The translations under genes were made by a program, and so were the position numbers. Of a stretch of 64,000 nucleotides of DNA, positions 28,336-38,362 are shown one piece after another. The notes beneath the pieces were generated by a model. It was not told the DNA's origin. It saw nothing but the letters and a program-made list of their open reading frames with translations, and made no database searches. The DNA is from an uncultured Lachnospiraceae bacterium. Its GTDB lineage: Bacteria > Bacillota > Clostridia > Lachnospirales > Lachnospiraceae. The stretch covers positions 1-64,000 of the forward strand of contig CANQSB010000004.1 of assembly GCA_947626435.1 (NCBI GenBank), read 5' to 3'. The first letter of the stretch is position 1. The number at the start of each line of letters is the position of its first letter.

Positions 28336-30108
28336 ATGGCAGATAAGCAGAACCAGAAGTATGAAAAACCGAAAAACAGAAAAGGGACAATGCTGCGGCT
28401 TGGCGTGTATATGATGAAGTATAAGTTTTTGCTGCTTTTTGCGCTTGCGCTCACTGTGGGGAGCAATGTGATGGCGCTGATAGGACCTATGCTTTCGGGC
28501 TATGCTATAGACGCGATAGAGCTTGGAAAGGGGAAAGTGGATTTTCAGCGCGTGTTTTATTACGCGGGGCTTATGGTGGTGTTTTATCTGCTTTCATCGC
28601 TGTTGTCGTATGCGCTTGCGGTGCTGATGATAAATATAAGCCGCAAGGTCGTGTATCAGATGCGCCATGATGTGTTCCACAAGCTTATGGAGCTGCCTGT
28701 CGGGTATTTTGACACGCACCAGACGGGCGATATCATAAGCCGTATTTCGTATGACATAGATACGGTAAATACATCGCTTTCTAATGATATCGTGCAGATT
28801 TTGACTACGGTTATTACGGTCATCGGCGCGCTTTTTATGATGGTGGTGATTTCGCCGAGGCTTGTGCTTGTGTTTGCGGTTACGGTGCCGCTTTCCATAG
28901 TGATTACAAAGTATCTGACGGGAAAGACGCGTCCGATGTTCCGCCTGCGGTCGAGGAAGCTTGGCGAGCTTAACGGCTTTGTAGAGGAGATGATTTCGGG
29001 GCAGAAGACGCTGAAAGCATACAATCAGGAGGAAAATACAATCACGCGCTTTGACGGCAAAAATGAGGAGGCGGTCGAGGCGTACTACAGGGCGGAGTAT
29101 TATGGCAGCGTCGTCGGACCGTCGGTAAATTTTGTGAATAATCTTTCGCTCACGCTGGTAAGTACATTCGGGGCTTTTCTGTTTTTACATGGGCAGTTGA
29201 GTGTGGGAAAAATTTCGTCATTTGTCTTATATGCGAGAAAATTTTCGGGGCCGATAAACGAGGCGGCAAATATTATAAGCGAGCTGCAGTCGGCGCTTGC
29301 TGCGGCGGAGCGCGTTTTCAATATGATTGACGAGCTGCCTGAGCCTGCCGACAGAGAGAATGCCCTTATTCTTGAGCATACGGACGGTGATGTGCGCCTT
29401 GAAAATGTGAGCTTTGGCTACAATAATGACACACCTGTCATAAAAAATCTGAACCTGCACGCTGCGCGTGGCAGACTTGTCGCTGTGGTAGGGCCTACGG
29501 GCGCAGGAAAGACTACGCTGATAAATCTGCTAATGCGTTTTTATGACACTGATGACGGAAATATATATGTTGACAATAATGACATAAGGGAGATAACGCG
29601 TTCAAGCCTGCGCCGTTCATATGCCATGGTGCTGCAGGACACATGGCTTTTCCAGGGGACGATTTTTGAAAATATTGCTTACGGATGCGCTGACGCGACT
29701 TATGACGAGGTGGTTGAGGCGGCAAAGGCGGCAAAAATCCATTCTTATATAAAGCGCCTGCCTGACGGATATGATACTGTCCTTACTGACGACGGCACGA
29801 ATATTTCCAAGGGGCAGAAGCAGCTTCTCACGATTGCGAGAGCAATGCTGATGGATGCGCGCATGCTGATACTTGACGAGGCGACTTCAAATGTGGATAC
29901 GCGGACGGAAATTCAGATACAGCAGGCGATGCGCAGGCTGATGGAGGACAAGACATGCTTCGTCATTGCGCATAGGCTTTCGACGATAAAGAATGCTGAT
30001 GTGATACTTGTCGTAAACCATGGCGAGATAGTCGAGCAGGGAAGCCATAAAGAGCTCATGGAGAAGAAAGGGTTTTATAGCCAGCTTTATAATGCGCAGT
30101 TTGAGTGA
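28336..30108 (+). CDS. ABC exporter ATP-binding/permease (second of a heterodimer-like pair)
   Basis: GPTGAGKTT, ISKGQKQ signature, LILDEATSNVDTRTE. Confidence 0.9.
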   Translation: MADKQNQKYEKPKNRKGTMLRLGVYMMKYKFLLLFALALTVGSNVMALIGPMLSGYAIDAIELGKGKVDFQRVFYYAGLMVVFYLLSSLLSYALAVLMINISRKVVYQMRHDVFHKLMELPVGYFDTHQTGDIISRISYDIDTVNTSLSNDIVQILTTVITVIGALFMMVVISPRLVLVFAVTVPLSIVITKYLTGKTRPMFRLRSRKLGELNGFVEEMISGQKTLKAYNQEENTITRFDGKNEEAVEAYYRAEYYGSVVGPSVNFVNNLSLTLVSTFGAFLFLHGQLSVGKISSFVLYARKFSGPINEAANIISELQSALAAAERVFNMIDELPEPADRENALILEHTDGDVRLENVSFGYNNDTPVIKNLNLHAARGRLVAVVGPTGAGKTTLINLLMRFYDTDDGNIYVDNNDIREITRSSLRRSYAMVLQDTWLFQGTIFENIAYGCADATYDEVVEAAKAAKIHSYIKRLPDGYDTVLTDDGTNISKGQKQLLTIARAMLMDARMLILDEATSNVDTRTEIQIQQAMRRLMEDKTCFVIAHRLSTIKNADVILVVNHGEIVEQGSHKELMEKKGFYSQLYNAQFE

Positions 30109-30173
30109 ATGATTTTTGATTTTTATGGCAAAGCCTGATTGCAAAAAATGAATTATGGGAGGAATGGAAGGTT

Positions 30174-30695
30174 ATGGAGAATAAAGCAGAAATAAGGTTG
30201 GAACTGCAGGATACGGAGTGGGCTTTTGAGTATACGGATCATGACAGGGAAATTGTCAGGGCAATTGTTTTTGATGAGCAGGGATATTATTATTTTGTGA
30301 GGGTTATGCGCGACGACCATTTTGGCAAGGCTGCTTTGATTGAGACATCGGGCGGCGGAGTTGAAGAAAAAGAGAGTTTGACTGATGCGCTGAAACGGGA
30401 ATTAAGTGAAGAGCTTGGCGCAGAGGTTCAGATACTTTGCAAAATCGGGGTTGTGGATGATTACTATAATTTAATTCACAGGCACAATATCAACAACTAT
30501 TATCTTTGTAAGGCTTTGTCTTTTGGAGAGACGCATATGATGCGTGATGAGATAGAAGACTTTCACTTGTCTACTCTGAAAATGACATATGATGAGGCTT
30601 TGAAGGAATATGAAAAGTGTGCCGATACAAAATTGGGGAGGCTGATTGCAAACAGGGAAGTGCCTATTTTGCGGAGAGCGAAGGAGCTGCTATGA
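30174..30695 (+). CDS. NUDIX hydrolase
   Basis: GGGVEEKESLTDALKRELSEELG NUDIX box. Confidence 0.92.
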   Translation: MENKAEIRLELQDTEWAFEYTDHDREIVRAIVFDEQGYYYFVRVMRDDHFGKAALIETSGGGVEEKESLTDALKRELSEELGAEVQILCKIGVVDDYYNLIHRHNINNYYLCKALSFGETHMMRDEIEDFHLSTLKMTYDEALKEYEKCADTKLGRLIANREVPILRRAKELL

Positions 30696-31126
30696 TGATA
30701 AGGGATATGCGTAAAGCGGACGCTGAAAAAGTAATAGATATGATGCGGGTATTTTATGCCTCACCCGCGGTATTGAGCAACGGCTCGGAAGAGATTTTCA
30801 GGAGCGATGTAGAAAATTGTGTGTCAGATTGTCCATATTTAGAGGGGTATGTTTTTGACGAGGGCGGGGAGCTTTTAGGTTATGCGATGGCGGCGAAAAG
30901 CTTTTCTACAGAGTTTGGAAAGCCATGCGTATGGATAGAGGACTTGTATGTCAAACCGGAGTATCGCGGCAGGGGCATGGGAGCGGCGTTTTTTGATTAT
31001 ATTGAGGGAAAATATTCTGACTGCATATTCAGGCTTGAGGCAGAAAGGGAGAATGTTAATGCTGTCCGTTTGTATGAAAAGTGCGGGTATGAGGTTTTGG
31101 ATTATCTGGAGATGAAGAAAGGCTAG
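30692..31126 (+). CDS. GNAT-family N-acetyltransferase
   Basis: IEDLYVKPEYRGRGMGAAFFDYIE; ATGA overlap with NUDIX stop. Confidence 0.9.
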   Translation: MMIRDMRKADAEKVIDMMRVFYASPAVLSNGSEEIFRSDVENCVSDCPYLEGYVFDEGGELLGYAMAAKSFSTEFGKPCVWIEDLYVKPEYRGRGMGAAFFDYIEGKYSDCIFRLEAERENVNAVRLYEKCGYEVLDYLEMKKG

Positions 31127-31168
31127 GTAAAAGCAAAAAAATTAACAAAAAACAACGGAGGAAGCAAA

Positions 31169-31918
31169 ATGATTATTGATTCATTCGACCCGAAGAGTGA
31201 GGCAATCATTTCACCGAAAGCATTTTTTGGCGAACAAGGGAAAATCTGCGATATTGCGATAGGTACATTTTCAAGAGAAATATATCCTGCCGTACTGGAA
31301 CGGTTTCCAAATGAGCAGATAGGGGAAGTGCGGGCGGCAAATCAGATTAAACCTATACATCTTTTGAATATCAATGATAAGAAAATTGCCTTTTATCTTT
31401 CAGAAATTGGAGCCGCGCTTGCCGGAACGGATATAATTGAAATCAACTGGCATACGGGAGCGGGGAAATTTATCCTTTTCGGTTCAGCGGGAGCTTTAGA
31501 TAATGCAAAGACGAAAGGAAAATATGTGATTCCTTCAGAGGCGTATCGTGATGAAGGTATGTCTTATCATTACGCTCCTCCGTCAGATTACATAACAATA
31601 AAAAACGCGGATGTTGTTGAGAAAATATTTACAAAGCATGGATTTCCCTTTGTAAAAGGAAGAGTGTGGACGACCGATGCGATTTATCGGGAAACACGCG
31701 ACCTTGCAGAGAAAAGAAAAAGAGAGGGCTGCCTTGCGGTGGAGATGGAGCTTGCAGGAGTTCAGGCTGTCTGCGATTTCCACAAAATAGAACTCTATGA
31801 CTTCCTTGTGACGGGAGATGTCGTTGACACAGAGGACTATAATGCGGATGGACTGCACGAAGCAAACCACGACATGGAGAAATTTTTTGCGGCGTTGAGT
31901 ATAGCCGAAGAGCTTTGA
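31169..31918 (+). CDS. Nucleoside phosphorylase family protein
   Basis: PNP/UDP-type: GSAGALDN, VEMELAGVQAVCDF, VTGDVVD. Confidence 0.88.
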   Translation: MIIDSFDPKSEAIISPKAFFGEQGKICDIAIGTFSREIYPAVLERFPNEQIGEVRAANQIKPIHLLNINDKKIAFYLSEIGAALAGTDIIEINWHTGAGKFILFGSAGALDNAKTKGKYVIPSEAYRDEGMSYHYAPPSDYITIKNADVVEKIFTKHGFPFVKGRVWTTDAIYRETRDLAEKRKREGCLAVEMELAGVQAVCDFHKIELYDFLVTGDVVDTEDYNADGLHEANHDMEKFFAALSIAEEL

Positions 31919-31931
31919 TGATAATGAGAAT

Positions 31932-32451
31932 TTATTGCCACTCTTTTTTGCTGAGCGGCTTTATGTAATTTTTTTTCAAATCACGGATATTTCCGAAAAA
32001 AGCCATTTCAGATTTAGAAAACATATTGTTTTTCATTTTAAGCTTCACAAGTTCTATCGTACATAAAAGGTCAGCCGCCTGAAACAGCTTATACTCTACA
32101 GGCATTACTTTACGAAAAACCGGATTGGGTAACAAGGCATTAAAAACTGAAGACAGTATCTTACTTACTTCAATCTGCCCGTTATCATAATAAATTTTGA
32201 CAATATCAAAGGAAAGAAATTCTGTGTAATGCTCATGGATGAATTGCGATATTTGTTTGGAGAGCTTTCCGGTTGCTTCGACGACATCAGAAATATTTTT
32301 CTTTTCAATAGAAAAACATTTGTATCGTATATTAATCTGCCGTATGAAAGCAACCATTTTGTTAAAAATATGACGGCGCTCTTTTACAGACATGTTTTCA
32401 TAATTCTCTAAAGTCGCCTGATTCATCAATGAAAATGCTAAGTTCCTTCAA
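31932..32451 (-). pseudogene. DUF3800-domain gene with internal deletion/frameshift
   Basis: Minus-strand LKELSIFIDESGDF (from TTG 32451) changes frame into ENYENMSVKERRHIFNKM...EYKLFQAADLLCTIELVKLK, a DUF3800-type C-terminal part. Confidence 0.7.
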
Positions 32452-32475
32452 TATTTGCTACCCCTGTAATCGTTA

Positions 32476-32500
32476 TAAAAAGGCGGGGAACTTCCCCGCC
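32476..32500 (-). terminator. Intrinsic-terminator-like hairpin in the DUF3800 leader
   Basis: Minus strand GGCGGGGAA-g-TTCCCCGCC followed by TTTTTAT. Confidence 0.7.
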
Positions 32501-32558
32501 GATGATGGACCTGGGTCTTACGACCAGCCCAAATGAAATCATTGATTTCTTTCTAATT

Positions 32559-32587
32559 ATTATATGCTGAAACTGGTAAAAAATCAA
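32559..32587 (-). promoter_or_regulatory. Sigma-A-type promoter
   Basis: Minus strand TTGATT - 17 bp - TATAAT. Confidence 0.65.
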
Positions 32588-32750
32588 CATAAAATTTTAA
32601 TGTGTGATAAAAGAAGATTAAAGAATGGATTTATGCGGTTGAAAGCCGTACACGGTTTTGATATACTAAACAAAAAATATAGATGAAAGACTCATAAAGC
32701 AGTTAAAACAATAACAGCTTTTTACGAAGAAATTAAAAGAGGAGGTCTTT

Positions 32751-33150
32751 ATGCTGCCAACAATACAAGAGGCAAAAAAGGAACTGGAAATCGCGGGACA
32801 GTTAAATCCCGGACCATGGACGGCACATTCAGTCAATGTAGGAATTGCGGCAAGGAATATTGCGCGGAAGAATTTAACTATGAACCGACAACAGAGGAAG
32901 AAAAGGAAATAAAAGCTTACATACTTAATTGTCAGGCGGATGATTACGACAAATTAATTCAGATATGCGACGCATTGGCAACGGATTACGGATTTGTAAT
33001 TTTGGAAAAGCGTTTTGTGGGTGTGACACGCAGATATGGAATCATGGAAACATATATACAAGGCTGGGAGATTACTTAAAAAAAAAGAATATTTTGAAAC
33101 GAAAATAGGCTGTTCCATTTATGATGTGCTTCCTGATATCGGCAGAACGA
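32751..33150 (+). pseudogene. HD-domain phosphohydrolase remnant
   Basis: MLPTIQEAKKELEIAGQLNPGPWTAHSVNVGIAARNIARK, then another frame gives DDYDKLIQICDALATDYGFVILEKRFVGVTRRYGI, then after an A9 run EYFETKIGCSIYDVLPDI. Confidence 0.7.
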
Positions 33151-33330
33151 CCTTGTTATGCCCGCCGCCGTGGAAGCCGGATAAAAGCAAAACGGCGGGT
33201 GCCGATGCTTGAGGAGATCGTTATAGACATCTGCTTTACATGCTTTATATGAAGGCGGATTATACCGCCAAACCTGATATGAGAAATAAGGTATATCCGC
33301 AGGAGAAAACTGTTTACGAGGAGTGAAAAT

Positions 33331-34512
33331 TTGATGATAGATTATACTACGATAACACCATGCGGCGAGTGTTGCATTGGATGTGTTAAAAAAGAAAATG
33401 GAATATGTTCGGGCTGCATAGAAGCAGAAGGAAAAGTCCCGGAGTGGGCAGAGTCGGGAGTATGCAGGGTTTATGCCTGCTGCAAGGAACATCACGCACA
33501 ATTTTGCGGTTTATGCGATGAGTTCCCCTGTCAAAAGCTTCCGCAGATGATATCATGGAACACTAATATCGTAAATCATCTTTTGAAGCTGCGGGATGAA
33601 TATCGAGACCAAAAGATGCGCACAGATGTAAGAAACAGCAATCAGATAGAAACTGTTATTAGCTATTGGAATTTGAATAATCCGCAAATATGCGAGCGAT
33701 TTAATGAAGAGTCCGAAAGATTAATTTTTAAGATTAAGACAGCTTCACAGGACTATCTTTTGAAGGGTATTCCATGCAAAGTGCCTGAATCCACAATAAA
33801 AAGTAATGTCAGTGCTCATCTGTTCCTTGGAAATGAAAATGGCATGGCGCCCAAGCTTTACCCGACGAAAAACGGAGAATACTATATCTGTAATCAAGGT
33901 TATTGGTTTTATCTTATGGAATTTATTGCTGGAAGAAAAATGGAGGAAAATCCGGATGATGAGTACAGGCTTGGTAAGGCGGCAAGAAAACTGCATAATC
34001 TACGGGGATATGATGTAAAATCCCCTTTTAAGCAGAGTAAAAACCGCTTTTACGATTGGTTTAGGAATCACAGTTTCGTAAAAGAATTTGACGCTATTCT
34101 TGATGCGCTTCCTGATTTTGAAACATTTGACCAGTGTTTTGTCCACACAGATATTGGCCCGCATAATGCTATGCTAAGGGATAATGGCGAGGCTGCGTTC
34201 ATTGATTTGGATGATGCAGGTATTGGAAGCCGGTACTTGGACATTGGCTATCCTTTTATCATGCAGTTTGTCAATTTCAATCATGATACGGAAGAAATGC
34301 ACTATCGATTTGATTTGGCGCAAAGCTTTCTGCGCGGGTACTATGGCGAAGAAAAAATCCCTAGAGAAGAGTATGATTTATTGTTTCAAGGGGCTGTACA
34401 GATGCACATTTCATATATGCAAGTCTACGGACCTTATGCGGTGGATTCACTTTGGAAAATTTTGCTGTTTGGCATTGAGCAGAAAGAACCATTGTGGGAA
34501 ATGATTAGGTGA
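33331..34512 (+). CDS. DUF3795-like Cys-rich N-terminus fused to APH/choline-kinase-like phosphotransferase
   Basis: CGECCIGCVKKENGICSGCIEAE...CGLCDEFPC; C-terminal HTDIGPHNAMLRDNGEAAFIDLDDAG. Confidence 0.8.
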   Translation: MMIDYTTITPCGECCIGCVKKENGICSGCIEAEGKVPEWAESGVCRVYACCKEHHAQFCGLCDEFPCQKLPQMISWNTNIVNHLLKLRDEYRDQKMRTDVRNSNQIETVISYWNLNNPQICERFNEESERLIFKIKTASQDYLLKGIPCKVPESTIKSNVSAHLFLGNENGMAPKLYPTKNGEYYICNQGYWFYLMEFIAGRKMEENPDDEYRLGKAARKLHNLRGYDVKSPFKQSKNRFYDWFRNHSFVKEFDAILDALPDFETFDQCFVHTDIGPHNAMLRDNGEAAFIDLDDAGIGSRYLDIGYPFIMQFVNFNHDTEEMHYRFDLAQSFLRGYYGEEKIPREEYDLLFQGAVQMHISYMQVYGPYAVDSLWKILLFGIEQKEPLWEMIR

Positions 34513-34587
34513 TTGTAACATGCGGGTAAAAATGTTATATTAGAAATAGCAAATAAAACATCAGGAATGGTACATGGAGGATAAAAA

Positions 34588-37500
34588 ATGAGATGGGAAT
34601 ACCTGTTCAGCAAAACAATATGTGAAAGAGGAAGAAGATATTACGCAAACGGCGAAGTAACAAACCTTACAGTATCAGGAACACAATATAGCGCAAGGGT
34701 TAAAGGCAGCAGTAATTATAAGGTAGTTATAGATTTAAAGAATTCGGACAACCCTAAAATGCGCTGTAATTGCCTTTATGCGGCAGATGGCAACAGTTGT
34801 AAGCATATGGCGGCGGTTTTGTATGAAATAGAAGCGAAAATGAAAGCATCAGCGCCAAAATCAGAAACAAGAGTCTATCCGTTTAAAAGAAAAAACGATG
34901 TAGACGAATACAGATATTTTGATTTGGAACAAATAACAAGCAAGCTGATAATCAGCGAAAATCTGTATGAGGAAGCAAAGAATATTCTGAACGACGGCGG
35001 AGTGGAAATTACCAGCGTGGACTATGGCTATAATGATGGGATTAGTAATGGGCAGCTTATGTGTTTTGCCCGCGGTATCTATAAGCAAGGCAGGACGCAG
35101 GGAATGATCTCAATTACATTTGACAGGGAAAACATTGTGAATTCATACTGTCAGGTACCAAAGTGCTATATGAATTATAACAGTATATATATAATGACGA
35201 AAGAAACAAAGCCCTGTGTGCATATAACGGCGTTTCTTCTTCTGCTTGATAAATACCTGCTGGAAAATGATACATATGATTCTACTGATTATAATGCGCT
35301 GAGACTGATGCGTACATATCGCTCGAATAATGCTTTTGAAGCATCGGAAAAGCTTGACGCGGTGAGCTCGGTAATGCTGGAGCCGCGCGTTGAAAATTTG
35401 TCGGATTCGCTTAGGCTTTCATTTATGATTGGCACTGATAAGCTGTATGTAGTTAAAAATCTGTCAGAGCTTGTTGACATTGTCGATAATAAAAAGACGC
35501 TGGCATTGGGGAAAAAGGCAGAGGTTGATTTTGGCGTAAGCAGCTTTACGGAAAGTTCGCGGAAATATTATGAATTTATACGCAGGAATGTTCTGGAGGA
35601 GCTTCAGCGCAAGGAAAATATAAGATATTCATACCGAAGCTATATGTATTCCTCAGAGGAAATCAAAGGCAGCATAAATCTATACGGTGGAAGGCTCGAT
35701 GACTTTTTTGAGCTTGCCGAGGGCAGCAGTGTGTGTTGCGTTGATAAGAGCGGAAGGGATACGGAAAAACGAAACATTACGCTTCGCCAAAACAAGCCGA
35801 AGCTTTCACTTGTTATTAAAAAGGATGTGGATGAAAGGAAGGTTTTCCATGGCGTTATTGTGTCCGGTGAAGTTCCGGTGATGATGCAGGGCGTAAAAGC
35901 CAGATATTATATTGAAGGAAATTATTTCAACAAGGTCGATAAAGAGAGCTTAAAGGAGCTTGAACCTGTTTTTGAGCTTGCCAAAGGGAAGCGAATACTT
36001 TTTCATATAGGACGCCGTCATTTGTCTGAGTTTTATTACAGAGTGCTGCCCGCCTTGCAGGAGTGCGCCCGGATAGAGGAGCAGGACACGCAGGAGATCG
36101 AAAAGTATATACCGCCGGAAGCTTCCTTTTTATTTTATATGGACGCGGAGGAAGACCGCATAAGCTGTCGCCCCTGCGCTGTGTATGACGAAAAAAGCTG
36201 TATGCTTACTGACTGGCTTGAAGAAAGCGGCAGAAAGGAGAGCTTCCGCGACGAGCTTAGGGAAAAGGAAGCATTGAGGTGCGTTCAGGAATATTTTAAT
36301 GCCCCGGATATAAAAAACGGCGTATTATTTAGCGGTAATGACGCGGATTCAGCATATAGAATATTGGAGCAGGCTGTCCCAAAGCTTATGCGTTTTGGCG
36401 AAATACGGGGAACAGACAGCTTCCGCAGCCTGAAAATACGCAGGCGCTTTAAAGTTTCCGTTGGTGTGGCGATAAAAAGCGATATGCTTAATCTGCAGAT
36501 TGCGTCAGAGGATTTGTCGCCGGGTGAGCTCCTTGAAATATTAAACAGCTATAGGAAAAAGAAAAAATTTTACCGTATGCGAAACGGCGATTTCCTGTCG
36601 CTTGAGGACGAGAGCCTTGAGGAACTGAACGCGATGCTGGAAACAATGCGAATACCAGTCAAGGAATTTGTCAAGGGAAAAATGCAGATGCCGCTCTACC
36701 GCGCGCTGTATCTGGACAAGATGCTTGAAAGCAGTCAGGAAATATACGCAAAGCGTGACAGTACCTTTAAAAATCTCGTGAAAAGCTTTAAGACGGTAAG
36801 CGATTCCGATTTTGAATTGCCCGACGCATTGACGGACACGATGCGCGGGTATCAGGTGTATGGCTACAAATGGCTGAAAACCTTGGAAAACTATGGTTTC
36901 GGAGGTATTTTGGCGGATGATATGGGGCTCGGAAAGACGCTGCAGGTTATTTCGGTGCTGCTTGCGGCAAAGCTTGGGTATGAAAAAGAAAATGCGCCCT
37001 CGCTTGTCGTCGCGCCCGCGTCGCTTGTCTATAACTGGTATGAGGAGTGCAGACGCTTTGCGCCGCAGCTTTCGGTATGCACGATTGCGGGAAGCAGTGC
37101 TGAGCGAAGGGACAAGCTTGCCGATTACCAAAAGTATGATGTGCTGGTGACATCATACGATTTGCTAAAGCGTGATATTGCGGAATATGAGGATAAGGAG
37201 TTTTTATATCAGATTATTGACGAGGCGCAGTATATCAAGAACCACACGACGGCAGCGGCAAAGGCGGTAAAGCTTATCAAAAGCAGACACCGCTTTGCGC
37301 TCACAGGGACGCCTATTGAAAACCGCCTGAGCGAGCTTTGGAGTATTTTTGACTATCTGATGCCGGGCTTTTTGTATGGCTATGAAGCGTTTAAGAAAGA
37401 GTTGGAAACGCCGATTGTAAAAAACAAGGATGCGGATGCGACAAAGCGGTTAAAGCGCATGGTTTCGCCCTTTATACTAAGGCGCATAAAAGCGGATGTG

Positions 37501-38232
37501 CTAAAGGATCTCCCTGACAAAATGGAAGAGGTGCGTTATGCAAAGCTGTCTGAGGAGCAGCAGCGGCTGTATGACGGACAGGTTGTGCATATGCGCGAGC
37601 TGCTTGACAAGCAGAACGAGGAAAATTTCCAGAAAAGCAAGCTGCAGGTACTTGCAGAGCTTACAAAGCTGCGCCAGATATGCTGCGATCCGTCGCTTTT
37701 GTTTGAGGATTATAATGGCGAATCGGCTAAGCGCGAGTCATGTATTGAACTGATACACAGCGCGATAGAGGGTGAGCATAAGATTTTGCTGTTTTCGCAG
37801 TTTACCTCGATGCTTGAGCTGCTGGAGAAGGATTTGCAGGCGGAGAAAATAGCTTATTACAAGATTACGGGAGCTACGCCGAAGGAAAAAAGGACGCAGA
37901 TGGTGAAGGATTTCAATGAGGACGATACGCCGCTGTTTTTGATTTCGTTAAAGGCTGGAGGAACGGGCTTGAATCTGACGGGAGCGGATATCGTAATCCA
38001 CTATGATCCATGGTGGAATCTCGCGGTGCAGAATCAGGCGACCGACCGCGCCCATAGGATTGGACAGACCAAGGTGGTGTCAGTGTACAAGCTGATTGTA
38101 AAGGGTTCTATAGAGGAGAAGATTTTGCATATGCAGGAGACGAAGAAAAATCTTGCCGATGAGATATTGAGTGGCGAGATGGGAGGCATTATGAATATGA
38201 GCAGGGATGAGATTATGGAGTTGATTGAATGA
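34588..38232 (+). CDS. SNF2-family helicase with N-terminal SWIM zinc finger
   Basis: CNC..[18]..CKHMAAVLY; ILADDMGLGKTLQVI, DEAQYIKN, LKAGGTGLNLTGAD, QATDRAHRIGQ. Confidence 0.95.
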   Translation: MRWEYLFSKTICERGRRYYANGEVTNLTVSGTQYSARVKGSSNYKVVIDLKNSDNPKMRCNCLYAADGNSCKHMAAVLYEIEAKMKASAPKSETRVYPFKRKNDVDEYRYFDLEQITSKLIISENLYEEAKNILNDGGVEITSVDYGYNDGISNGQLMCFARGIYKQGRTQGMISITFDRENIVNSYCQVPKCYMNYNSIYIMTKETKPCVHITAFLLLLDKYLLENDTYDSTDYNALRLMRTYRSNNAFEASEKLDAVSSVMLEPRVENLSDSLRLSFMIGTDKLYVVKNLSELVDIVDNKKTLALGKKAEVDFGVSSFTESSRKYYEFIRRNVLEELQRKENIRYSYRSYMYSSEEIKGSINLYGGRLDDFFELAEGSSVCCVDKSGRDTEKRNITLRQNKPKLSLVIKKDVDERKVFHGVIVSGEVPVMMQGVKARYYIEGNYFNKVDKESLKELEPVFELAKGKRILFHIGRRHLSEFYYRVLPALQECARIEEQDTQEIEKYIPPEASFLFYMDAEEDRISCRPCAVYDEKSCMLTDWLEESGRKESFRDELREKEALRCVQEYFNAPDIKNGVLFSGNDADSAYRILEQAVPKLMRFGEIRGTDSFRSLKIRRRFKVSVGVAIKSDMLNLQIASEDLSPGELLEILNSYRKKKKFYRMRNGDFLSLEDESLEELNAMLETMRIPVKEFVKGKMQMPLYRALYLDKMLESSQEIYAKRDSTFKNLVKSFKTVSDSDFELPDALTDTMRGYQVYGYKWLKTLENYGFGGILADDMGLGKTLQVISVLLAAKLGYEKENAPSLVVAPASLVYNWYEECRRFAPQLSVCTIAGSSAERRDKLADYQKYDVLVTSYDLLKRDIAEYEDKEFLYQIIDEAQYIKNHTTAAAKAVKLIKSRHRFALTGTPIENRLSELWSIFDYLMPGFLYGYEAFKKELETPIVKNKDADATKRLKRMVSPFILRRIKADVLKDLPDKMEEVRYAKLSEEQQRLYDGQVVHMRELLDKQNEENFQKSKLQVLAELTKLRQICCDPSLLFEDYNGESAKRESCIELIHSAIEGEHKILLFSQFTSMLELLEKDLQAEKIAYYKITGATPKEKRTQMVKDFNEDDTPLFLISLKAGGTGLNLTGADIVIHYDPWWNLAVQNQATDRAHRIGQTKVVSVYKLIVKGSIEEKILHMQETKKNLADEILSGEMGGIMNMSRDEIMELIE

Positions 38233-38362
38233 AAAAATCAGGATTAATTCGCTAAGCTATGACAACGGCTGAAAAGGTAATTGAAATGATGGTCCTGCCC
38301 TTTATCTGCGGCAGGACCGCTATCTCTTGATATGAAAGGATTAAAAAAGTCATCTAACAAAA

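Noticed and set aside
33076-33501. 141-aa minus-strand ORF near the HD-domain remnant
   Set aside because: Mostly antisense to the DUF3795-kinase gene and pseudogene tail; no domain recognised.
34588-38232. SNF2/SWIM helicase as part of a defence system (DISARM-like)
   Set aside because: No DrmA/DrmB, methylase or phospholipase D partner nearby; neighbours are unrelated.
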